Assembly (NCBI RefSeq): GCF_905147365.1
Contig: NC_056416.1
Location: forward strand, 3,368,001-3,432,000
Source: Aricia agestis
Lineage: Eukaryota; Arthropoda; Insecta; Lepidoptera; Lycaenidae
DNA: 64,000 nt
Direction of reading: 5' to 3'
Shown here: positions 9,961 through 22,666 of the stretch, piece by piece
Numbering within the stretch: the first letter of the stretch is position 1
Layout of the letters: each line of letters starts with the position of its first letter
Made by a program: the position numbers and the translations under genes
The notes under the pieces: generated by a model
Databases searched by the model: none
Told to the model about the DNA's origin: nothing
What the model saw: only the letters and a program-made list of their open reading frames with translations

Positions 9961-11560
9961 ACACGTTTATTGGGCAGCATTCAGTAATGGTTTGGCGACA
10001 GAAATATCGACTAGTCACGACGGAAAAAGTCTAGTATTCCTGATCGGGATACGTAAATTCCTGGAATGATTTGGTGAAGAAAGTCGTGTTTTGTTTTTAT
10101 GGCGCCAGCGGTTTAGATGCGTATCGCTGCGAGTATTTAACCCGTGTCGGGCGCGGGGTTCTCACGGAATCCCACTTTTTATAGTTGTTAATTCGGATGT
10201 AGAGACATTTTTAGTGTTTTAGCGGCTAAAAAAATCCTTAACATACTACGACCAGCTACTAGTTTTAGAGTCTTTAAGGTAGCTGTGTTGGACGAAGAGG
10301 CATTTTTATTGTAACTTAAGTAGCTGTTTTTTCACATGTATGTAGATATTTTGTTTAAGCACCTTTATAATTTTCTTTGGTATCTAGAGTTGATACTAGC
10401 TCCTAGTGTTAATGAAAGTCTCTGTGAGTAAATTTAGATTTAAATATTACAAACATTGTGATTTGTGACCACAAGTTAAATTTTATTATAGATATTCTGT
10501 ATTACGGGTTATAATTAAGGTAAATGAAATTTATAGTAAACTCTATACTTCCAAATAATGAAAATTCAAAATACTTTAAGAATCTCTATATCAATCTGAA
10601 ATCAATAATTGCACAACACATTGTATTGTTATAATATTTAGTTATTTAGGAACATAGTAATTGGGTTTTAGCTTTTTAATAACAATAGACACAAGAGAAA
10701 ACATTTAATGACCACTTTTTTATCATAACCCTGCATTTAAATATAATTTCATAACCACACTCGTTCCCAAATTACTAGGGCTGTCACATAACAGGATTAT
10801 ATTCAATAATTATTTAAAGTGTAAGTAATCATCTTAATTAATACCTACTCAATTAATCGGTAAAATCAAAATTCACCAATACAGTTTTAATTGAAAATAT
10901 AAGTATAATAACACTAGGCATTTGTAAAATTTTGTATCTTAATTATAAATATCCTTACAGATCACAAATGAAACATAATAAAAGTATAGTCCGCCTAATA
11001 GAAAGAGCTTCGACTCAATATTAACAACACTACAAATCTGTACAATCAAACACCCAATCAACAAAGTAATTTCTTAAAAAAATATTTTTCAAAACTCATC
11101 TTTGACAGCCCTGCGTACGTGTCCATACAGCCTCCGTCTCCGGGAACCGCGCAGTGGGTGCGTCGTCATTAAAATATGATCACGTAGAGTACCTACCTGA
11201 CGTGATCGCGTGATCACGTAAAGTGGACAAACGGTCATCTTGATCACACAACTAGATCATAGTTATGAAAATGTTATTATTTGCTTGACAATTAAATTCA
11301 GACTTATTAGAAAAGTTCAGCCATTTTTGGAAGTTGGTTTAAAAAAAAATGCGTTGAAAACTTCTCTTGAAGAAAGTCGGGCAAAAATAAGATAGATCAT
11401 AAGAAGCTCTCTTTTGAGCTTTAGATACTAGACTCTAGAGCGTTTTGAGAGTTAAAAGCTTTGCTAGGACGCTTTTAAAAAGCATAATAGCTTGGGCTGT
11501 TTTGAACGTGATCGTTTTAACCGACTCCCAAAAATGTGGAGTTAAATTGTGTGCTCCTAG
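9961..11560. other. Intron 2, no clear feature
   Basis: Mostly AT-rich unique sequence. One short run of overlapping GTGATCACGT-type palindromic motifs lies at about 11178-11222 (TGATCACGTAGAG ... GTGATCGCGTGATCACGTAA). No gene or recognisable element is visible. Confidence 0.3.
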
Positions 11561-11566
11561 CCATTT

Positions 11567-11737
11567 AGCCGAAACTTTTTCGTTTTCGCTTCGTTATAGA
11601 AACGCCGATCAAAATGTATAGAATTGACATAAGACGAGTCGAACGTCAACGTCATATTAATGAACGCTTATGTCAATTCCATACATTTTCATCGGCGATT
11701 CTATGACGAAGCGAAAACGAAAAGATTTTGGCTCACC
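11567..11737. mobile_element. Fold-back MITE, AGCCAAAA..TTTTCG family, copy 2
   Basis: A strong inverted repeat. The left arm is AGCCGAAACTTTTTCGTTTT, CGCTTCGTTATAGAAACGCC, GATCAAAATGTATAGAATTG and ACATAAG; the right arm mirrors it as CTTATGTCAATTCCATACAT ... GCGAAAACGAAAAGATTTTG. The arms are about 70 bp around a loop of about 28 bp. There is no coding content. Related to 7925-8085 and, more distantly, 22667-22838. Confidence 0.8.
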
Positions 11738-11739
11738 TC

Positions 11740-13340
11740 CCTGTTCTTTCAGACGATTAGTAGAACCAAAAAATAGATTCACCGAGTTCCAGAAATTGAA
11801 AAATAGCTTATCTCAAAAGCGATAGGCTTATTAGAATGTGTATGTTACGTAATTAGAAGAACATTAGTCAAATTGGTTCAGAACGATCCTCTTATGGCCT
11901 TGCACCTGTTACCTTGATATGGGCAGCTGCATGCACAGAACACACTAAGCTTATGTTTCGTGTTTGTCTTAGGTATGTGTATATAAAAAAACATACATTA
12001 AATATAAATGAAAAATTATGTCTATCTGTTTGTTTCATTTCCTCGCGGTAATCGCTAGCTGATTTTGATGAAATTTGGTATGGTTCTGCAGGCAGGCAGG
12101 CAGATAAGAAATAACGCAGAAATATTTGTTGATGCACTGCTTCATTAAGAAGACTGAGTTTTCTTTGAAGGGAAGCGAGTCTTGTAGAATATTTAGAGAT
12201 ATTGGATCGTTTTGTAAATTGTAACAGGCTAGAGAAGCCGATAGAAATAATGTTTTAGGAACTCTAGACCACAAACAATAGTTATGCCATAATTTTCTTT
12301 TTTTTTCTTTAACAATCTTACAATAAAAGCTCCTAAAATAAGTAATTATGTACTAAATTATATTTAACTGCTTGTAACACTGACGACTAAGTACCACCAC
12401 GTAAAATATATAATTTATGGTTTCATAATTATAAAATGAGTGGACTTCGGCACTAACTGGTTGTATGACTACAATTTACGAGTTTATCTTAAAAATCATA
12501 TTTCGACCTTATTGCAATAAGTGTAAGGTTTATTTTTGCGTTTGTTGGTAGTACATGTTTAGTTCAGGTCAAATTACTATGATATATGGTCCGTATATCG
12601 CTAACTTTTTATGTAGCACCTATTTTCCTAATGATTTATCTATGTGGTAGGTAACCTACCTCAGATAGGGCAAAATAACTAGTATGATAATAAATAGTAA
12701 ATACCCTTCCTAACCTACAATGAAAAACGGAGCATGCTATTCTTATCTTTTTAAATCGACCTCCTTACCATCGACCAATTTTTATCAAGCAAGATTTTTT
12801 CATGAAAATGATTTGTAAATTAAAAATTTTCTTCTAAATCTATATCAATAATCTTAATCTTTATTTTATGCCCTCTTTTGGTAAGATTGCTTAGTATGTT
12901 GACGTATGATTAAACATAGTCAGCTAGTTAAAAACTTATAGGAATTTGAGGTTAGGTTTTAAGATTTTTTAATCTATTATTGTCATTATTCTGTTGGCAG
13001 TCCTGCAGTAGCAACCGTTGGACCCAGCTATTAATAAATAATATAATTTATAAGCGTGAGTTGTCAACGAGCCTTATAAGTATGATATTTAACATTATAT
13101 TTATTTTATTCAAATTTATACGGAGACGTCGAACTATTTCCATAATCTGCTCACGAAAGCAGTAGTCGAACTTTTTTAAGAAATAAAATAATGTTTATTT
13201 GTTTGTTTGTACATTTTATTGCTACATTCATATAAAAATTCAATTAAACAACGGAATTATGTTATTTTATATTTCAACTGTCTAGTGTCTACTGTCTCTA
13301 AAGCTGAGTTTATGTCTACTACTGTCCCACTGGCTATTAC
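11740..13340. other. Intron 2, degenerate debris
   Basis: AT-rich sequence with a short (CAGG)n run near 12090-12103 inside a degraded dispersed repeat (GATGAAATTTGGTATGG at 12067-12083). No gene is seen. Confidence 0.3.
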
Positions 13341-13346
13341 ATATTT

Positions 13347-13443
13347 CCCCCGTTCCATTTGATGTTAAAAACCATCAAAATGCTCAAAATGCCTCCTATT
13401 TTGAGCGTTTTGATCGTTTTTAACATCAAATGGAACGCGGGGA
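13347..13443. mobile_element. Small fold-back MITE
   Basis: A compact palindrome of about 97 bp. The left arm is CCCCCGTTCCATTTGATGTT followed by AAAAACCATCAAAATGCTCA; the right arm is TGAGCGTTTTGATCGTTTTT followed by AACATCAAATGGAACGCGGG. The loop is only about 12 bases. It could extrude as a hairpin or yield structured RNA when the intron is transcribed. Confidence 0.75.
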
Positions 13444-14686
13444 TTAAGTGCAGTAGCTGTTAAACACGTCATGTTAAAACAACTTTAAAAATTCAGTGGG
13501 TAGGTATTAAATTATAATTAGTGATATTTTGATATAAACAACCTAACCGGGCCGTGGTGTCAAGTGCAATCAACAGGTTAGGTGGCGACACCGCTGACAC
13601 CTGATACCCACTCTTACCCCGAAATGGTAAAATATGAATATTACACGGTAAATATTATCAGATTCGCCCACGTACGCATAGATTACATATATTAAGACAC
13701 ATTTAACATAATTGTCTGTGAATTATTGCAGATATTAAATTTAATTTGGCCGGGATGATATTTTGACAGGTTTTTAATGCAATATGCAGGTTACATCATT
13801 TAGCGCCTTTTATGGTATTGACGACCGATTCCGATTTTGTTTTCTCTAATTGGTTGTTTGATTTAGTCCACACTAAAATATGAATACGACATTGGGTCTG
13901 TCATCAGTCTGTCTTAACATAAAACGTTGCACCAATTTTGATTTTTAAAGACCTACTTAGAACTTTCTGAAAAGGACAAATTATATTTTTTATTCCGGAA
14001 AACAAACGACTTCTGCTAAACTTTTAGTATAATACTTGCAAATATTAGCCTTCAGGGCAACGTAAAAATTAAAGATTAATAGGCGTGGCCAAAAAAGTGC
14101 ACTAAGAATTTCTGTAGGACGAACGGAAATACTGACCAACTATCTTGCAAACTGCACCCAGATATTCTACGGGACGAATGAGTCCCTAAAGCTAAGTCCC
14201 GACTGTTCTGTCGCTTCCCAGGCGCTCTACTCCCTACAAAAGTATGTCATGTATTGTACCACCCGCGCATGCGCAGATACCATCGCCGGTCCATCGCGAC
14301 ATCACGCCGCGATCTCTATCGCCAACCAGCTACTGCCCGATTGTGATAAACACAATGGAAATACAACCTTACAACTGTAATTTTAGAGTAGAATTTCCTT
14401 TGGGGGATATTTCTTGTTATATTTTACATAGGGAGCCAGAAAATGGGTGAGCATGGGCGCACGATTCTCAAATAAAGCGTCAGATGGGTGTCACAGTGTC
14501 GTGTTGTGAGAACGGCTATCTGATGGGCGTTATGGGCGCGTGATCATAATGCTAACGTTACAAAATATTACAAAAAGAAGCGCCCACGCTGTAGTTTCAG
14601 TGGACAGTGGCAGGATTCTTTGAAAAACTTATTTCACTACTAGATGTTGGCTACAACCTATTTGTCGAAATTCGTGTGTCACACGA

Positions 14687-14874
14687 AAACTGCACTGGGG
14701 CCTTACTCCCGAAACGGATATCGATTTCGATTTTCGATTTCAACAGTTTTTGACACTTTAGACATGCTTTAGACATCTAAAATATATATTTTAGATGTCT
14801 AAAGTGTCAAAAACAGTTGAAATCGAAAATCGAAATCGATATCAGTTTCGGAAGTAAGGCCCCAGTGCAGTTTT
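14687..14874. mobile_element. Long near-perfect fold-back MITE
   Basis: Inverted repeat of about 188 bp with arms of about 85 bp. The outer ends are AAAACTGCACTGGGGCCTTA and TAAGGCCCCAGTGCAGTTTT. Inside are CGATTTCGATTTTCGATTTC and its complement, and the centre is a TAAAATATATATTTTA palindrome. The arms differ at a few positions only, suggesting fairly recent origin. Non-coding. Confidence 0.85.
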
Positions 14875-14876
14875 TC

Positions 14877-15015
14877 GGGATAAAAACTATCGTATGTCTT
14901 TTCCTGGGACCCAAAGTATCTCTGTACCCAATTTAGTCATAATCCGGTGGTTAAAGCGTGAAGAACAGACTTACAGACAGATAGACACGCTCTTTGCATT
15001 TATTATATTGAAATA
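14877..15015 (+). repeat. Dispersed repeat, CCGGGATAAAAA..GACAGACA family
   Basis: Degenerate copy of a common family. CGGGATAAAAACTATCGTAT leads to CCTGGGACCCAAAGTATCTC and then an ACAGACAGATAGACA run. Other copies here are at 25737-25922, 33856-33983, 36725-36935 and 58155-58318. These resemble the ends of Helitron-like non-autonomous elements, but termini are not defined well enough to assert that. Confidence 0.5.
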
Positions 15016-16159
15016 AACTTCAGAAGTCTTAAACTTAAGGCGTTTTTTGCTACAAATCAATAGCTAAAAGAAGTACGCGATAGTTACAACATACATACCT
15101 AAGCTTAACAAACATGGAAAAGAATTCAAACCAACTCATTTACTAGCCATAAAGAAATAGAAAGTACATCTAATGAAGCGGTATAAATAAATCATAAACG
15201 CCGCCGAGTTTCCGAGAGCCAATTACGGGCGATTAGTGATGCGGTGACATCGAAACATTTCCATGAAACGCCGGTTCAATGTCAACAGTGTCACAGTCTG
15301 CGCCCGCGCACCCGACATCGCAGGGTTGCCAACATCACAAAGAAGTTACAACATTCTAGGGAAAATTTATTTCGATTTTCATTTGACAAACTCATTAGTA
15401 ACATAACTGTAATAATAAATACGTTACCTGCTATATTACTGGTTTAGATTTTTTCTTTAACTTGAAATACACAATTTAATATCATTGAGCTCGTCGAGGA
15501 GCTAAGTTAAAACCAAGGGTAACTAGTAAAAACCTGTCAGTAACGTAACCTATATCGTCAGTTTCCATTAAACATTTTTTTCTTCTTTACTGTATAGTTT
15601 TTCTAATCTCTGAGATAATTTAAAAAGAGTTATGAAAATTTCAAAAGAAAATATAGTTCTTGCACATGGCAACCCTTGCGTCGGCGCGTTTGATAACGCG
15701 ATGTTTGCGTGATTACAACAATCAGAGGAGGTGTGAACATCGTCGTCGACGAAGGGCAATCTCATAGGGGCCCATAAAACATATTATACGTACTATATGC
15801 CAGAACTTCATTGCAATTACCGAATTTTTACTATCCTTTCGAGGGATTTGAAGTCTACCAAAGTACTACATCCATCGAAAATTAGTTCAGCGGTTTAAGC
15901 ATGAAGTAAATAGAAGTATGAAGCAGATAGCTTTGTAGTGGTACAATTAATAGATCTTTCTGAGCTTCAGTCCGTACTCCATGGCAGCTTCGAAATACAT
16001 AATATAACAGTCTAGTTTTATTCTGAAACCGAAGTACCTAATCGAGAATTCAAAAGTGTTCTATGATCAGATTGATCACCATTATCAATCAGTACGTAAA
16101 TCTTGACAATGAGGGGGTTTCCTATATTTTTTCTGTAATAAGTATTTTTATAATATAGC

Positions 16160-16600
16160 CTACGAATAATAAAAACTAAGGAAACGTAACCCACATACTA
16201 TTACCGTTTTTTGATTCCTTTCGAACTGTCATGTAACGACAGCTTGATACCGCTGGAGGCCACCTAAATATTGCAAATGTATTGAAAATGTGTGCGGTGT
16301 GCCTATAGGTCTCGTAATAATAAAAAAAGGAAAAGTAAATCATTAAAAAAACATGTTCTACAATACGTCTTGTCAAAAATGTGTACCTTAGGTACACATT
16401 TCTATACAATTGCAATATTTAGCAGTGTCAGGCTGACGTTACATGACAGTTCGAAAGGAACCAAAATAACGGTTATAGTATGGGAGTTGCGTTTCCTTAG
16501 TTTTTATTATTCGTAGACCTAGGTACATATTTTTGATAAGTATTGTAGAACATGTTTTTTGACGGAGTTACTTTTCCTTAGTTTTTATTCGTAGAATATA
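16160..16600. mobile_element. MITE cluster with CTACGAATAATAAAAACTAA ends, copy 1
   Basis: The left end CTACGAATAATAAAAACTAA-GG at about 16161 is matched by inverted CCTTAGTTTTTATTATTCGT-AG ends at about 16494-16516 and again at 16576-16596. Internally it carries paired AACTGTCATGTAAC/GTTACATGACAGTT segments and a TGTACCTTAGGTACACA palindrome (16381-16397). The doubled right end suggests a nested or rearranged insertion. Related copies are at 44283-44553 and 53791-54018. Confidence 0.65.
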
Positions 16601-17077
16601 GCGCATGAAATGTGTTCCTCTCGCGTTGTTTTCACTCTTGCCTCTTACCTTATATAGATACATTCATCACAAGCCAAGGGGCTTGTGATGAATGTATCAC
16701 ATTAAAAACTGCGAACGATATTCATGTATAGTTCGTTGTACCACACGCAACGTATTACTTCAATTAGAGCAAGCTTAATACGCGGCGCCTTTGTCGGCGT
16801 ATCTTGCCGCTTCTTCGAAAAACTTCCTAAAATACTGGCGCCGGGAGCACACGCGATTATGGACTGTATAACCATGGAATAGCGTTGGAAATCCGGCAAC
16901 AGGAAGCGGAGTAGCGTAGATCCTGTATGACCTATAAGTCTGGATGCACTTGTGGAATATACTTAGAATCGTCGAATAATAATGTTGCTTCGTAGTATAT
17001 TTTTGCTATAACAAGATATTTGAATATAATATATAGATAGTAAGTAAAAATGGTTTTTCTGTACAATACCATACATA

Positions 17078-17345
17078 AGACCTCTATCATGGCTCAGTTG
17101 GTGGGCCGTTGGTAGCTCGGGCCAGGGGTCGCGGGTTTGAATCCCGCCGACGGAACAAAAAGTTTTCAAAGTTCCTGCCTCCTGGGTCGTGGATGTGTAT
17201 TAAATAATAAAAAAATCTTAATTATATGTATAGTATAAAAGTATTAAATATTCCGTAGTCTGGTACCCGTAACACAAGTCCTTCAGGTACTTACTACGGG
17301 GCCAGACTGACGTGGTGTGAAGCGTCCATAGATATTATATTATAT
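17078..17345 (+). mobile_element. tRNA-derived SINE
   Basis: A pol III type head followed by a non-tRNA body. The A box TGGCTCAGTTGG (17090-17101) and B box GGTTTGAATCC (17134-17144, one change from GGTTCGAATCC) are correctly spaced for a tRNA-like promoter. Downstream come CCGACGGAACAAAAAGTTTT, a GTCGTGGATGTGTATTAAAT segment and a GTCTGGTACCCGTAACACAA tail ending in AT-rich sequence. The arrangement fits lepidopteran tRNA-derived SINEs. The head does not fold as a functional tRNA. Confidence 0.8.
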
Positions 17346-17437
17346 ATTATATAATATGCAAGAATGTGTATGACTGTTACCTCTTCACGCATAAACCACT
17401 CATCAAATATTTTGAGTTCAAACAATGAATATAGGAT

Positions 17438-17750
17438 CAGTGCCGTAAATAGCATTTTTTGCGCCCTGTGCGAGCTTCTATAACAACGCCCTTGGTATTT
17501 TTTAAATAATAAAGGTACCGAAAGCAACGCTATGTTACTCCTATTTTCTTCCATTCAGGGTAAAAACTTGGTTTTGGTAGAATTGAAATTGGTCTATCAA
17601 TCTCGGATCTCCTTTATTATTTTCGGGAATCGATTATCGGGAGAAATAACAGAAAAAATAATATTCCTGCCTAGTCTGGCCATTCTTGCGCCCCCCAGAG
17701 TCTACGCCCTGTGCCTGGGCACCGGTGGCACTGCCCTATTTACGGCACTG
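17438..17750. mobile_element. hAT-type MITE with 8-bp target duplication
   Basis: A 313-bp element with 15-bp terminal inverted repeats CAGTGCCGTAAATAG. It is flanked by a perfect 8-bp direct duplication TATAGGAT at 17430-17437 and 17751-17758. CAGTG-type ends with 8-bp duplications are characteristic of hAT transposons. No transposase frame is present, so it is non-autonomous. The intact duplication and ends suggest relatively recent insertion. Confidence 0.88.
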
Positions 17751-17759
17751 TATAGGATA

Positions 17760-20700
17760 GTTTATATTCCGAACATTTACGGTTTCTGCGCAATAAACGA
17801 TTTCTATGCGACAAATTTGGCGGACATCATCTAGATTATAATAATGCTATTATTTTTGCCCCCTATGACCTCTAATATATGATATTTTAAAAACATTTAG
17901 CAAGTCCGCGTGGGCGCGAACTCGAAAATAAACGGTCGATTTGAATATGTTTTGCGAATTTAAATATTGATGTCACAATTAGTAATCGCAGAATTTACGC
18001 CTACGGTAAAGACGAATAATAAAATCGATTCATTAAAATCGATAACGCTTAACGAATTCGATTATTGTCTTCTCCATACAAGTGACAGCGTAAGTTACCG
18101 TTTTTATTGTTGTATGATTCAATTTTAATACATTGACCCTTGCCCTTAAGACCCATAAAACTTTACTGGCACTCGTGTTTTAGAGGTTTATTATGTCATT
18201 GAAATAACTTGGACCTAAGGTGTGAAAAAAATTTGAAACGAATTGTAGAGCTGTTAAAACTGCAGTGAGGGAAAACTTTTATTTTTTATTTAAAAGAAGT
18301 GTTTCCTTAAAGATCAAGCAATAATTTTAATCTTATCAGAAATTACCAGATTAAAAAAAGTCTCTGTTTTGCGTTACTCTACACCGAATCTGATACTGCG
18401 CTTTACACGCCGGCGCCAGCCAACAAAAAACTTGTTTATTACATTCTTAATCGTTGACCATTTTCACAGGGCCCATAGTTTTTACTTCAATGTTTAATTA
18501 CATTGTATTTATTATTGAAATTGTTATATAAAATTAATCGCCCGTGCGGTAATCTTTCTATTTACCAAAAATAGGCGTAGAGCAGTGTCGTCGCAGAGCA
18601 ATTAGTTATGGTTTGTAAGACAAAAATAATTGGAGTAGGCGACAGAGTGATTCTTTATTAAAGTACATTGCGCAAAGTTTACCACGTCGTACAGAGGCGC
18701 CGTATCATAATCATTTTAATTAAAGAACCCCAATTAATAAGTAACATGAGACGAAAAAAACTTCACGTCATAAATTCCATTTTTTTATCAATAAAGATAA
18801 GTGAAATACGTTTTGTTTTAGATGAATATTTCTTGCCATAATAAAATTTAAAGAGAAGCCTAACTGTAAACGTTCATAAAATACACAATTTTTTTATATG
18901 GAAAAAAATTATTTGGTTAGCCGGCGACCGTAAAAAATGGAACTGCCACCACTGCCATCAAATATCGGCAAGTGGCACAATCAGATTAAGATCGCGATGT
19001 TCGATCATCAATATATCGATTTGACAGGATAATAATTAGAAATCCTCGGAGATGTCGTCCGTCGCTAGGCACCATACTGCGATCATTAATGCGAGTTAAA
19101 AAAAAAAAGAAATAAAAAAAATTGGGATCTCATAAAAGTGCGTGATTTACGCGTGTCGGGAGCTAACAGGCCACCGCCTTTCGGCCCACAGTTTAATATT
19201 GTTTTAGTTTATTGTTATTATATTACAAAAACTTTGTTAAAATCGTTATTTTAAGGTTTGATTTTTGGTAGACAGCTTTTTTCTAGGCATTTTTAAATAC
19301 GAATTACATTAACATTTCTACATTTTAAAATTAGTAGAACCATAAAAACCGAAGTTATAGAGTAACCTCTTTCGGACTCTCCCGCTGACTTGCGCTGAGA
19401 AAATATTACAATTAAACACGTACAAATTAAGTTTGTTTTGACATAATGGTTTTATTATGTATATTATGTTTGTTAATATAATTCTTTGCGAGCAAGCTAC
19501 TTGATATAAAACTTGATATTTCACGCGGCTCTGCTCATGTAAATAAGGAATTCTGCGGGAACCGTACATCTTCCCAAAATACAATTATTCTTCCCCATGA
19601 CCTATTCTACATCCGTGTCAAATCATATAAAAATTGGTACGGTAGTTTTTGATATAAGCGCGTTCAAACAAACAAACTCTTCAGATTTACAATATTAGTA
19701 TAGATAATATGACAAAAATTATAATCGCATCAAATCTTTTTTTCCAAAAGGAACCGCAAACGATACCGGAACTCAAGCAATAAATTGCAAAAGATAGGCA
19801 AAGATACAAGATCTTATCTTTACAATCTGTTGTTCTCATTGACCGGCGTCAAGCGCATAATGGCGTAGATGCGGCGATCGTCTTTGTGCTGTTACTGTCA
19901 ACTAAATTACCGCGTTTGTCCTTCGCCAATCGCCGACTGATATATACGGCTTGAACTTTTAGTTTCGTTGAGTTTGCTTACGTTACTATTTTGGTACTAG
20001 AATATTCTACGATGTGATTTCGTGAAGTTAAATTACAAGTTTTTTTTTTGCTTTTTCCAAGTTTGTTTGCAAGGAAAACCTTTCCTTTTTTATTTTAAGA
20101 CTACCTTATTGATTTTATTTTTGTTTTTACATAAAAATTAAAAACAAAAAAAAAAAACAGTCCTTCACACAGAAATGTTTTTTTTTTTATTTTTGTACAG
20201 TATCTAGTTATTACAATTTAAAGTTATGTTTTTAAATTATTTTTTATTGACTACACAAAAAAACTACATTTTTTATAAGAAGAGCGGTGCTTAACTTAAC
20301 TATTGTGAAAATTTTTATATTAAGTATGGGTTTCGAAATTCCAGTATTAACTTTAGGTTTTCAGCGTTGTAGAGTTTACTTATTAATGACAGCACATTTA
20401 ACCATTAAATAAATATATTATCGTCTTTAGCTCTTTAGTTTCTACTCTCTATACAGTTACAAATGGACAACTTTTATTGTACACGTCAACATTGTTAATT
20501 ATTAACTCCGTTTAACTGAGTAACCGCCTGTGTTGTCTCGAATTTCTCATGTTCTTTCTACATTTCTTTACTAAATGCCTCTTGTTTTTTTTTTTTTAGT
20601 TTATTAAGTTCTCTTCATACCTCTTATTTATTAAGTTTTCTTCTCGAAGTAATGTCAGCCATTACACTTTTAAAACCCATATTAGTTTATGCAAACGTGA

Positions 20701-21335
20701 AAATAATTGCAACAATTACTTTATACTTGGACACGCCCCATCATTTCATTCTGCCTTTATGTTTTACTAAAGAGACAAAGTATGTTTAACATCGAAAGAA
20801 ACAGCTAACTAATAGTTACATTTATTTATAAAACCACAAAAACCACCTTACAAATTGATAATCTTCTTCGCCTTCTTTGTTTTAAAATTCGCTTTAAAGT
20901 TTTCATTCCAGTATAAATATTTCTACGTGCAGCAAATATCTAAAAAATGAACGATTTTTTAAATCCATATTTTTCGTTCTTTTCTTTTAACTTTATAAAA
21001 TTATAAGACACGAATCAAAAACGATGTAATAAACTGTAATAACTACTGTACATAATTATCAAGTATTAATTGTTCGGTGACATAAAGAGGTTTTAATCTT
21101 AACATATAAAGCGCCGAAGGTAATTAAAAACTGCACGTTACCGGGCCGAGACGCATAAACATGTCGGCAGGTGGCACCGCGGGGCGTCTTTGTTCTACGA
21201 AACTCTTGTCGCCTCTTTTTACGAACCCCCTTTTTGGAAGTCGGATAAAAATTGCGAAGCGTACTGCACTAATACGTGCGCGTGAAGATATTTTGTTGAG
21301 GACAGGCCGTTAAGGGTTAAAATGTCTGCGACGTT
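17760..21335. other. Intron 2, mostly unassigned AT-rich DNA
   Basis: No exon or RNA gene is visible. It contains a degenerate repeat at about 19550-19715 (GGAACCGTACAT ... AAACAAACTCTTCAG ... TTAGTATAGAT), several long A and T runs around 20.0-20.6 kb, and a CCCCTTTTTGGAAGTCGGAT fragment at 21228. A somewhat GC-richer unique patch at 19855-19985 has no recognisable feature. Confidence 0.3.
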
Positions 21336-21343
21336 AGTGCCCC

Positions 21344-21566
21344 AGGAGTGAGCACACTGAGACGGGTCGTGCCGGGGCTCACCGTGCCGGGGCTCAGCGC
21401 AAAAATTCGTCTCCATACAATTTGTATGGAAGCGGAAATCCGCTGCGCCCCGACACAGTGTGCGATACGCGCATCCGCTTCCATACAAATTGTATGGAGG
21501 CGGATTTTTGCGATGAGCCCCGGCACGCTGAGCCCCGGCACGGCCCGTCTCAGTGTGTTCTCTCCT
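21344..21566. mobile_element. GC-rich fold-back element
   Basis: A long inverted repeat, with GAGTGAGCACACTGAGACGG at left and CCGTCTCAGTGTGTTCTCTC at right. Internal pairs include two GCCGGGGCTCA blocks on the left and two TGAGCCCCGGC blocks on the right, and CATACAATTTGTATGG on both sides of the centre. The arms are about 95 bp and the loop about 35 bp. It is much more GC-rich than its surroundings and open in several frames because of base composition; no protein is recognised. Confidence 0.8.
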
Positions 21567-22303
21567 TTAGTGAACGCGAGGCCTCTACAGTCTGCTAATT
21601 TGAGAAGCACGAAAGTTTAAGTTTATAAGAAGAACTCTGGAGTTTTGTTTCCATAAAGTTTCGGGAAACATATTTGTCGTTCGCAAGTCTGTTGCACAAT
21701 AATGACGGGGGACCATAGTACATTTTACCGAAATAATTTGTTCAGTGGCTTTAGCATAAAGAGGTAACCAAAATAAAATCAACAGATAGACAGATTCACT
21801 GCGAAATAAATTTCCATTTTTTCATGTAAAATTCATCTTTTCGCATTGATCTTTATGGTTGTAACTTTTAGGCACATACTTACTTTCAAAAGTGGTAGCT
21901 TCCGTTTAGGCATTTATTTTAAGCAGACCACCTGGGGAGTTGCAAGTGCGTCGATTAGCACTGACTGACTACAGTGATATTCTACGATAATTGATCTCAA
22001 TCTCACTGAGGCTTATATGGACATGAATGACCTTCTTTTGAAGTCACTTAAATGATAATGACTTGTCAAAACTTTTTGTTGAAATTAAAAGTTTGTTTAA
22101 TGTTTTAAATAAATTTCACTTTTCTACATCTTTACTATAATTACTATGGATAAATTGGACTTTTATTTAACTTTACTATAAGCAAATCTTAGTTATATAA
22201 TCCGTATTTCCATTCTAATATTAAAAATTAGAAAAAGTATATTAGATAAAATTTGCGGCCTTTATACGATAAACAAACTTCGGCAAAATAAGTTGCAGTA
22301 TAT

Positions 22304-22638
22304 ACGTGGGAGAGCCATGCTTCGGCACGAATGGGCCGGCTCGACCGGATAAATACCACGTTCTCACAGAAAACCGGCGTGAAACAGCGCTTGCGCTGTG
22401 TTTCGCCGAATGAGTTTACCGGAGGCCCAATCCCCTAACCCCTACCCTATTCCCTTCCCTACCCTCAACTATTCCCTTCCCTTCCCTTCCCTACCCTCCC
22501 CTATTACCCTATTCCCTCTTAAACGGTCGGCAACGCACTTGCAGCTCTTCTGATGCTGCGATTGTCCATGGGCGACGGAAGTTGCTTTCCATCACGTGAC
22601 CCGTTTGCTCGTTTGCCCCCTTATTTCATAAAAAAAAG
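22304..22638 (+). repeat. SINE-like repeat, copy 2
   Basis: A good copy of the family described at 8497, starting ACGTGGGAGAGCCATGCTTC and ending TTTCATAAAAAAAG. The CCCTA/CCCTT block (about 22432-22515) is longer than in copy 1. A palindromic MITE begins about 30 bases downstream. Confidence 0.8.
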
Positions 22639-22666
22639 AAAAGTAACATGTACTGCCCCCTTAGAC

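Noticed and set aside
17090..17160. Functional tRNA gene
   Set aside because: A and B boxes are present, but the acceptor stem does not pair and SINE body sequence follows directly.
21348..21620. 90-codon frame in the GC hairpin
   Set aside because: Repeated peptide segments mirror the inverted repeat and both strands are open; an artefact of the palindrome.
22432..22515. Telomere-like repeat from CCCTA/CCCTT runs
   Set aside because: Insect telomeric units are TTAGG/CCTAA; this block is irregular and sits inside a SINE-like family.
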